Shown here: positions 56,101-64,000 of the stretch, in pieces
Layout of the letters: the number at the start of each line of letters is the position of its first letter
How positions within the stretch are numbered: the first letter of the stretch is position 1
NCBI GenBank assembly: GCA_013115145.1
Contig: JAAPAO010000077.1
Coordinates: 25,057-89,056 of the forward strand
Reading direction: 5' to 3'
Origin: Perkinsus chesapeaki
Taxonomy: Eukaryota; Perkinsozoa; Perkinsida; Perkinsidae
DNA: 64,000 nt
Program-made: the position numbers and the translations under genes
The notes under the pieces: generated by a model
Seen by the model: only the letters and a program-made list of their open reading frames with translations
What the model was told of the DNA's origin: nothing
The model's database searches: none

Positions 56101-58494
56101 TTGATGATAGGCGTTGTCACTGGTGCGCACGACAGAGGATTGGAGGCATCGAGCTGAAGAGTTGGAAATCTCGAAGGTTTTATTCAACCTGACTTACCGG
56201 CAGCTCACGTTGATTGACCACTCGAGATGCACCAAGAGGACCTCCGCAGTGCTTCATTATCGGGTCATCGATTCTCACCTGCTCGAAAATCGTAACGCTA
56301 TCGCCGGTTGCTGCTGAGACCTACTCTAGCGTCTTTCTTGCCACCCCACCAGATGGCAACATGGAGTGTGCTTTCAACACCACCACAGTCCAAATGCTCC
56401 GCAATCGAGCAGTCTTCTCCAGCTGGGCAATTTTCGATGACGTAGTCGACGTCGATCCAAAAGAACCAGTCACGGTAAACAGGGTCGTGGTCCATTTCGC
56501 GAACAGGTTTTCTAAGATTTGGTACGCGAACGGGCTCCTAAAAAGATACTCTTTGATCTCAGGTTTTCGGGGCGGAGCCTCACCGATGTGGTCACGCCCA
56601 TCTCGAGGAAGCTCGGAAGTTGGTCGAAAGCCGGCAAGGATGGTATCGTCTCAGCGTTACGATTTCTGTCATCCTCAGGAGGGCGATCGAAAACCTAAAA
56701 GATACTTAATGATTAATAATAATTACACATTAACTCACTCTGCTGATCTTTGTAGTGTCACGTCCGAATCGATCATGATGATGACGGTCACCTCTTTCAT
56801 AAGGTCTAGCGGGTCCGTGAGAGACCGACGTCTGCGCCACAAACACATCAACATCGTCGAGCTCTAACAGGCAGCACTCACCCTAACGTTGACGTTGGGG
56901 TAATAACCGCCGCCACTGGGATGGGGATACCCAGGAGCTCTGATGCTGGTCTGAAAACGGAAGTCCATCACCGATTCGGTGCCAATACTGAGGAGATGAG
57001 TCCTCTCGGTTTAAGTTGCACATAAAATGGACATAAGTTGGACTAAACCATTTTGCCCGTTGGAAACACACAGACTCAGACGTGGACTCACTTTTATTGT
57101 AGTTCGGAATCCAGGCCAACCGACATGTCTCCGTCCACTTTGACCATTGGCAGTAGGAACCTGAAGGCATCATCATCATCATCCAAGATCTACTTAGGTA
57201 GTTCCATCCATACCGGAGAGGTCGGCACTGGGACCGTTGGCGATGAGGCAGTCGGTACTGGTCGAGTGGGTCGAGGCGCAGCAGTTGCCTGAAGGAAAAT
57301 CGTCTGGTAGCTTTATGCCGCCGACGAGCTCACTGTGCTGCTATCTCGGTCACCAGAGTTGCGGAATCCTCCATAATTCGCTCGCTCAGAGCTGACGAAT
57401 CCAGGACGCCGAGGGGATGGTGAGCTGGTTGGGACCTACAGCACTCGAGATGGCAGCCAAATTTCACGCTTCTCCGTTACCTCGATTTCCGGCTCTTCAG
57501 TGGTGTAATCGGATGGCCAAGTGAGATAACGTAGCCCTTCAGTGCCGTCAATCTCAATTTCTATTGTTGCTGTCAACGGACTCATACCATTCCTGTTCTT
57601 GCACTTGGTCACTTCAGGGACGGCAATCTGAAGCAGAAGCATCGATGAAGCACTTTACAACTACCAACGCACCTCGCGGGTTGGGAAGCCCATAAAGGTG
57701 TTCACGTCCACAGCATCGCCGGGCTCCATGCAGTCCACCGTGGCCTCCTTAAAGCAGTCCAAAACGAAGCGGTAGATCGCTGTGGTGGCGCCTTTATTGA
57801 CCACCAAAACAGGTGGAGTGTCGGCAGTTGACTTGCATACCTCCGAAGTGCCGTCGCCAAACTACCACAAGAAGAGAGTGAAGTGATACATTTCAAAACA
57901 TATCACACTTCACTACTTCTACCCATATGATACTTCTAAATTTTGTCACTAAAGAATTTCCAGTTTCTAGAGCGGCAAAAGATCCTCTGCCGTTGCTATT
58001 ATTTCTTCATAATTATAGCTCATCTGGAGCTGCTGTTTTAAATACACATTTTTATTACATTTACTTTATATTCATATTACGAATACAGGTGCGGGGTTTT
58101 CTGGATGCTCCCTTAGAGTGAATCAATGCTAATCAGGAAGCCATCTAGGCTCACATAAATGACATGATCCTGTGGAATCTAGAAATGCACTAATGCGAAG
58201 TTTCAGTGGGGATTTCGCTAGAAAGGACAGTCGCAGATAAAAAGGGAATGTCAAATGCGGACACTTGATCTTCCTCTTTCTGGTGTTAGTATAAGTGATA
58301 TAATAAAGTGGACATGAGGGCTCCCGATTTCCACAGGGCGGAATCATCGAAGATCAGTAATAATAAAACAAGTCTTACCTGCAACATTTTAGCTTTATGG
58401 ACTCGATCAAAAAGAACCGCAGTGATGTCTTCATAATCTTCCTTGCCGTCACGCTTCACTTTACAGGTGTCGAACTTCGATGGGTCGAGGGAGA
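53148..58494 (-). repeat. Super-repeat 3 of the giant gene
   Basis: Modules A1 58494-58379, B1 57861-57673, A2 57627-57481, a linker of five exons (57435 to about 56540) rich in Pro/Ser/Thr/His, B2 about 56513-56322, A3 about 56278-56198, B3 about 56157-55975, A4 from about 55927, B4 about 55617-55386, A5 about 54737-54620, B5 about 54566-54349, A6 about 54308-54225, B6 about 54172-54021. A further A/B pair ends the protein. Blocks match super-repeat 2 in order, e.g. RIDDPIMKHCGGPLGASR here and RIDDPIMEHCGGPIGASR there. A5-B6 are more diverged and B6 lacks the WG. Confidence 0.65.
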
Positions 58495-61400
58495 GCTGAA
58501 AGACATACCAATGTGGCCACTGCTTTCGAGAGGGTCGTTTGGTGTGCGAGATGTCCGGGGCCCGAGCATCGGCTTCACTTCCCAGCGAAACCGATTGGAT
58601 TCAGATACGGTGGCGTTTAGTGGAGCTCTTACACATATGCTATATCATACAATGGCTGTGTGGTCTAGTGGTATGATTCTCGCTTAGGGTGCGAGAGGTC
58701 CCGAGTTCAATTCTCGGCACAGCCCTTCATCCACCCACGATCTTTCCCCACCTACCACTGCACTAGCATTATATCCTCCCCAGTTCTTAGCAAACTCATC
58801 AGAGCTGTCTCCATCATCATTGCATTCAATCATCACGTCACCCTCCACACCGTCACACTTGGTTCTCATCATTATGGCATCTTTGGCCATTATCAGAGGA
58901 TCTTTTATACCATAGTCGCATCGGTACATGTCACTTGTCTGAATGGGAAGCTCACAGGGATCAAGCGAGCAGCTGGGCAACAGCCTCACCATAAGATATC
59001 TACTCGTCACTTCTCCATTCATATCGGCAGTAATCCACGCTTCAACCAAAGCAGCGCCCTTCAAGTTACGGACATCCTTGCATTCTCCGACAACCGTGGA
59101 GTCTATCATAATCTAAGGGCATCAAGTGTTGCACGTATGAAAAGCGAGACGGAGGGAGAGCCTTGAGCTCGATAACGATGACCGAAATACTCTATTATGG
59201 ATGAAAATAATGGCAATAGCGGAAATATAGGATCCTGTGGTGAAGGAAACAACCACTTCGGCAGGCGCCGTCCAATATGAGACTTCGGAAACGGGGAAAA
59301 TAGGACGCTTCAAATGTGATGACGTATCTTTCAATTACAAGTAAAGTCACCGTCGCAAAGGTGCTACGGTGGCGGCACCAACTCGAAATGCAAATGGTCT
59401 CCGCACTCAGTAATACAACTCCGTAACTTCTCATTTATTTGCCAGCTTACCTTCGGGTTTGGATGCTCTCCCCATCGCGCAGCAATCCTCAGCATCGGGC
59501 CGATCTCTCCGAGACCACCACAAGATAATTCCTGCTTCGCTCCGCCGCCGCCACTGCAGCCAACCGTCATATGAATATTATCGCCACGGAAGATGAAATC
59601 CGGCACGGGTGTTTCGCAGACATCATCGCCCTAATAACAAAGACCCTACCGAGTCTCAAAGCTCCGACTGTCGCTCACCCATCGCCTTGTCGTTCCTTGC
59701 CATGTTCCATCGACCGAGACGTCATACGTGAGGTCCAGCAAAGGCTCTCCGCCCGGGCGCTCGCATTCAAGCAAAAGTTCAGTGCTAACTTGAACCTAAG
59801 ATACGCTGCTATTTCACAGTTGCTGCCGTTGGGCCATACTTCTTGCTTCGGGTATTTACCCCACTGATGAGCGACACGAACGGCGCTGCCAGGGTCTTGA
59901 CATTTCAGCACGACAGCGTCTTTGCCACCACAGTCGATCTTCACGTGGAATTCTTGCTCAAGGTCGATATCCTCGGGAGCATCAGTCACAGCAGCGCATT
60001 CTAAAGGATCCTTCATGGAGGCGAACTGCAAAAAGGGAATTCGAGCGTCTTCTATACGACCATCGGCCTACAGTCAAATGGCGAGAAGTCTCATCGTAGT
60101 AGGCACCGGTGAGCTCCGCGGACTGGGCACCGATCTCAGCCTCCTTGCAACTCTCAATCACATCAGCAGGCAAACCGATCTGAAGGGGAGATGACCCAGG
60201 TTCGATCCACAGAAACGGTATTTCTACCCCCGATTTCTCCTTGTCGCCCCATCCATGAGCGAACAACTGAGCCCATTCGAGGCCATCACACCTCACTCGG
60301 GTGACCTTCTCTCTGTTCGGACCACAGTCAGCAGTCACAACGTAACCGCCTTGCCCGCTCATCATGATCGGTTTCGTCACGGCGTCACATTCCAGAGGAT
60401 TTCCGGCATCGTACTGAAAAAAATCTCGAGACCTCTCTCAGGATCTCGAAAGCTCACCGGAAGTTCTCGCTGCGCCACAATTCTCGAGGCTCCAATAGGA
60501 CCACCGCAGTGCTCCATAATCGGGTCATCAATTCGCACCTATCACAACTTTGACAATCGATCCAGCCGACCCCGCCCTACTCTAGCATCGGACTTGCCGA
60601 CCCACCACTTCGAGACGAAGAGTGTAGTGGCCACATCACCACAGTTCAGATGATCGAACGCGATGCACTGGTCGTTTTTGCACTCGGTCGCTGTGGCGTT
60701 GAATTCAAGCTCGACCCAGAAGTGCCAGGCACGGTAGACCGGATCGTCATCTTCACTGTTGATGATTTCCCGTCTGACTTCCTGAAAAAAAAGCATGAAA
60801 AATGCAAAGTGTGGACGCAGTAATGGAGATTAAGAGTTCTAACCTATTTCCAACATGAATCGGGAAGTTTCGAAAAACAAGCTTGACTAGAAAATTTTGC
60901 TGAGAATTCCTCAAAGCTACTAAACGAAGTAAAACGCTAAGATATCGTAACAGAGCCAAGATGGACCTCACCTGACTGTTGCGCTGCCGTTCGAGCAAAC
61001 TGCTTGCCTTCGGTGGGACGAGATCGTCACCTTCTAGAGAAACCTGAATGAAAACATTCATTGGCAAAATTTTCGCGTCTTCGACTCACCCCGGTGGTAA
61101 CAGCTGGCTTCCAGGAGGCTGGCCAAGTCTGACAGAAAAGCACACTGAAGCTCCAGTAGCAGCAGCGGGCTCTACGAGTGATCGGGCACCTGTGGTGCCA
61201 TCCGTATTGATGCGAATGGATGCACGCAAAGGAGACATCCCGCCAGTCTTTGACTTGCATTTCTCAACCTCGGGAACGATTACCTAACCGATTCACTCGG
61301 AAAGTTTCACCCAAAAACGTTCCCTACCTCTCGAGTGCGCAGGCCGAAGAACGTGGAAACATCCACGGCGTTGCCCGGCAGAGTGCAACTGATGTCGACG

Positions 61401-64000
61401 TAGTTCTTGCGATTGCAGGGCAGCTTCAAGTTGTAGGCGGCATCCTCCTCAGTATTGACAAACAAGCTCGGCGGGGAGCTTGGTGCCACGCAGGTCTCCG
61501 TGGCTTTGTCGGGGAACTGAGGAGAAATAATACCATTAACGCATTTACGGGTCGAAGAGGTTCTCATGGTTGGTCTACGATACTGGTAATGTAACGAGTA
61601 TCAAAGTGGAATTTCACTGTAAAACCAACTTCAACGGGAAATTGAACGTCATTAGAAAGCCTTTTGACAGGGATGATCCTTAATTTCAGCGAGCGTATCT
61701 TCGAATATATAAGCTTCAATCCAACACCAAAAATATTGCTCACACTGAGCTGTATGAGACACAGCACGGACTGAGTCGGCTGAGCAGAGTTGGGAGAGAT
61801 AGCATTTGCGTACGCTGTCTATCTACAGGAGAATGCATCAGCTTTATAAGCTGAAATAATGCAGAGATAGCCAAGCACGGTGTCAGCCTCGACCCCGCCG
61901 GCGATGGACTTGAAACTCTCCGTGAGAGGCTATATAGAATGACGAGCAATGCTTACCACTATGCTTCTGAATCTATTCTCAACATTATACGTGATTGCTG
62001 ATATCTTCTCCATGTCTGACTTCTGACCAGCTCTCATCGCCGAACACGACGAATATAATGAAGGATCCAATAACATCTGAAATACGAGTAGTCACTATAA
62101 TACTGCTTACCACTGTTATATGAAAAGAAGTAGAGATAGCTCTATTTTCGCGACTCGGAGTAAACTGACGAAGAAGGATCCTCCCAACTCACCACTGGAC
62201 TATCCCAGCCACCCCAATTCCTGGCGAACTCTCGAACTGCATCAAAGCCATTGTCGCAGCTGATAGCTACCGATCCCTCTGCCTTCTGACCATCACATTG
62301 GGTCTTCACTTTCACGCTGTCATCAGATAATATCAACGGTGACTTCACGCCATAGTCACATTGGACCGCCTCACCGGACTGAATGAGAAGCACACTGAAA
62401 AGTTATCTCAACAGCTCGAAGAAGATTCCGTCATCCTTCAGCACACAATATAACTTGATGAAAATCCACGTCGTGATGCGACGCTTTTGAATTAGGGTGC
62501 AAATAAATCCTAATCCACAAATTTCAGGAAAGTCTCAAACATTTGCTGACCTTCAGATGAATTTCGTGGCGCAGTGACTAATGGCAGCAGCAGCAGCAGC
62601 AGAAGTCTTACCCATAAATATCGCTGGATCGTCGAGCCGTCACCGCTGACTCTGAGCCAGGCCGATTCGATCGTACCATCACCGATATTAGTAACAGTCT
62701 TACAGTGATCAACGATGTCTTGGTTAATCAATATCTATATAGGAAAGGCAATGATGGCCTTGACTTTACAATGCGAAATTATCTTCCTGCTTTCACGTTT
62801 CAAAATAGAGAGATTCGAACTTTTCGACTTGTGTGAAATTCTGTCAAATAGGATTAATAATTATCCTTTTTCGGAGACTTCAAATTCGTCACTGTTGACA
62901 CACAATAATCCTCCCATCGGTCGGGCCTTTCCGGAACATAGTTGGATTAATGCCATTAATGGGTAATATCAATCCCATCATTTCAAAACACCTCATATCT
63001 TTCCAATGTGAATCATGCACGCATGAAGCTCGGCCTAATGCTCACCTTAGGATTAGGATTCTCCCCCCACCGTGCAACAATCCTCAAAGTCTCCTTGATG
63101 CCCTCCAAACCGCCACAGCTCAACTTCACCGTCTCCGACCCGCACGATGCGGAAATGGAAATACTATTTCCAATGAACTTCAAATCTGGCACCGGTGTAG
63201 TGCATGTAAGCCCCTTATCCCCGGCAACCTGAACGACAGTAGCGCGCGCCCAGTTGATCGATTTGTATTCCTTACCCAGGATCTGGTAGTGCCTTCCCAT
63301 TTGCCATCTTCACTTACTTCGTACGTCAAAGAAGTCGTCCCAGACGAACCAGCGCATTTCGAAAGCAATTCCTTGCTCACTTGAATCTGCCAGTAAACCT
63401 TGTCACGCGCCACGAAATTACATTACTAACCTCTTGATTGGTGTAAGAGCCCCACAGGTGAGCCATTTTCACGGCAGCCCCCGGATCAGTGCACTTAATG
63501 ATGACATTTTTGGAGCTGCATGTCGTTGTGATGTGATACTCTCCCAGAAGATCCATGTCCTCGGGCGCCTCAGCCACAGCAGAGCAGGCCACCGGATCCT
63601 TCGATGAAGATACCTAGTTAAATCGAAATACGGTTTTTCTATCAGATTTTCCGCAATATGTTAACCGTCCTCACCATAAGCGTTCTCTTCTGTGAAGTAG
63701 GGTCATAAGCGGCACCCAACAGCTTGGCCGGAGCGCCACCGACGGTTACAGCCTCACACTTCTTGATGACATCAGCCGCAATGGAGATCTGCAGGCATAA
63801 AGCGATTCATGCAGGATCACGAAAATGTCGGAAATAAAAAAACATTACTATTACGGAGTTATGGAAGACAGTTTGATAGGAAATATGTTACTAGTGATAC
63901 GGAGGAGGAGATATAATAGAAAGGAAATTGATAGGAAATATGTTACTAGTGATACGGAGGAGGAGATATAATAGAAAGGAGTTTGATAGGAAATATGTTA
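53148..64000 (-). CDS. Giant modular repeat protein (N-terminus beyond window)
   Basis: One gene reading from beyond 64000 to a stop at 53148. It is built from modules of about 100 residues, each on two exons. The A exon is 27-50 residues and often carries a Cys (ISIAADVIKKC; VQVSTELLLEC; ILINQDIVDHC). The B exon is about 60 residues, with several Cys and a terminal A/V-x-x-WG (VKMAHLWGSY, LRIVARWGENPN, REFARNWGGW). Sixteen modules lie in the window in three super-repeats. All exons carry GT/AG borders and the super-repeats align exon by exon, which supports one reading frame. The C-terminus adds a low-complexity tail with a run of seven Asp and ends RAAVALSE. Cysteine content suggests an extracellular or wall protein, but the signal peptide is outside the window. 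No known family recognised. Confidence 0.7.
56540..57435 (-). repeat. Pro/Ser/Thr-rich linker exons inside module 2
   Basis: Short exons read VPTSSPSPRRPGFVSSER; RPTRPVPTASSPTVPVPTS; RAPGYPHPSGGGYYPNVNV; ERGDRHHHDRFGRD; FDRPPEDDRNRNAETIPSLP. In super-repeat 2 the same place holds one short exon (60972-61043, SLEGDDLVPPKASSLLERQR). The linker is therefore an expansion specific to super-repeat 3. Confidence 0.6.
58654..58725 (+). tRNA. tRNA-Pro (AGG)
   Basis: 72 nt cloverleaf. Acceptor GGCTGTG pairs with CACAGCC plus discriminator C. The D-arm region is TGGTCTAGTGGTATGATTC (A-box). The anticodon stem-loop TCTCGCTTAGGGTGCGAGA has AGG. The T-arm is CCGAGTTCAATTCTCGG (B-box). No intron and no encoded CCA. 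It lies inside the intron between module B6 of super-repeat 2 and A1 of super-repeat 3, antisense to the giant gene. Confidence 0.95.
58756..62076 (-). repeat. Super-repeat 2 of the giant gene (complete)
   Basis: Exons: A1 62076-61957, B1 61516-61328, A2 61283-61090, linker 61043-60972, B2 60781-60581, A3 60538-60458, B3 60413-60228, A4 60179-60072, B4 60025-59840, A5 59795-59679, B5 59630-59451, A6 59111-58990, B6 58938-58756. The last three modules match super-repeat 1 closely: CGGLGEIGPMLRIAARWGEH here, CGGLEGIKETLRIVARWGEN there. Confidence 0.75.
60180..60227 (-). mobile_element. Giant-gene intron made of a tRNA-like piece (antisense)
   Basis: 48 nt intron between B3 and A4 of super-repeat 2, starting GTAGAAATACCG. 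On the plus strand it reads GACCCAGGTTCGATCCACAG then AAACGGTATTTCTAC: B-box plus the GTATTT run, reversed relative to the gene. Confidence 0.75.
62193..63788 (-). repeat. Super-repeat 1 of the giant gene (3' half)
   Basis: Exons: A4 63788-63675, B4 63613-63431, A5 63386-63274, B5 63228-63046, A6 62734-62612, B6 about 62378-62193. B4 reads KDPVACSAVAEAPEDMDLLG against KDPLECAAVTDAPEDIDLEQ in super-repeat 2. Modules 1-3 must lie beyond 64000. B6 ends SPV before a GTGAGT donor; reading on would give a stop at 62142, but splicing to the A1 exon of super-repeat 2 fits better. Confidence 0.75.
63229..63273 (-). mobile_element. Giant-gene intron, ATCGATC/GCGCGC family
   Basis: 45 nt intron starting GTAAGGAATACAAATCGATC, then AACTGGGCGCGCGCTACTG, ending GTTCAG. 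The core matches the Brr2 intron 9641-9687 in reverse orientation with one mismatch in about 26 bases. Confidence 0.8.
63873..64000. repeat. 55-bp tandem repeat at window edge
   Basis: Unit starts TTGATAGGAAATATGTTACT and contains GATACGGAGGAGGAGATATA. About 2.3 copies with period 55 run off the right end. It lies in the intron upstream of module A4 of super-repeat 1. Confidence 0.9.

Noticed and set aside
59515-59535. AGCGAAGC-type motif in the giant gene
   Set aside because: It lies inside a coding B5 exon with conserved residues on both sides, so it is not an intron element; the match is short.
62142-62378. End of a separate gene at the stop at 62142
   Set aside because: A GTGAGT donor lies before that stop, and the next exon (62076) is of the right module type, as is the case at 58756/58494. 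One continuous gene is more consistent.
1-64000. CRISPR arrays, bacterial operons, rRNA genes
   Set aside because: No regularly spaced repeats with spacers, no Shine-Dalgarno-linked gene runs and no rRNA sequence were seen; spliced genes show this is eukaryotic nuclear DNA.

Overview
Eukaryotic nuclear DNA, dense in genes and very dense in introns. About twenty genes can be supported. Most are split by canonical GT-AG introns that cluster at 41-53 nt. TAA, TAG and TGA all act as stops. Overall base composition is near balanced. The gene content (Brr2 helicase, BCAT, a cathepsin B, a pepsin-like protease, a TAP/MDR-type ABC half-transporter, TMEM14 and TLC membrane proteins) and the short-intron style suggest a free-living or parasitic protist. 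A perkinsozoan or other alveolate is my best guess, but that is inference; no diagnostic marker such as a spliced leader was seen.

Layout. 119-7770: minus-strand genes of uncertain identity, ending with a protein that carries an SF3A1-type ubiquitin-like domain. 8611-22057: one complete 45-exon minus-strand gene for the spliceosomal helicase Brr2. 22900-25270: an unidentified minus gene, a plus-strand TLC-domain membrane protein and a short minus ORF. 26089-27709: cathepsin B. 29142-31312: an HD-domain phosphohydrolase and a URI-like acidic protein, both minus. 31451-36551: plus-strand cluster (basic nucleolar-like protein, two unknowns, two tandem TMEM14 genes, an intronless aspartic protease). 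37385-47126: minus cluster (2H phosphoesterase, ABC half-transporter, branched-chain aminotransferase). 47538-49798: two tandem paralogous type I membrane proteins with a shared upstream palindrome. 53148-64000: one very large minus-strand gene made of repeated two-exon modules, running off the right edge, with a proline tRNA gene lying antisense inside one intron.

Main novelty. The exon boundaries of Brr2 can be set by homology, so its introns can be read exactly, and they fall into recurrent sequence families. One family looks like the 3' half of a tRNA (a T-arm/B-box GGTTCGAATCC followed by a T-run). It occurs as whole 44-69 nt introns, in both orientations, in Brr2, the ABC transporter and the giant gene. 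A second family, with CAAATCGATCA and a GCGCGC block, is nearly identical in Brr2 and in the giant gene but inserted in opposite orientations. Others carry GGCGGAGCGAAGCG next to the donor site, or a GCATGCGTGC motif. These look like introners: mobile elements that become introns.

Second novelty. The giant gene encodes at least 16 cysteine-containing modules of about 100 residues, each on two exons, arranged as a six-module super-repeat seen in at least three copies (the first cut by the window edge). I recognise no known family in it.
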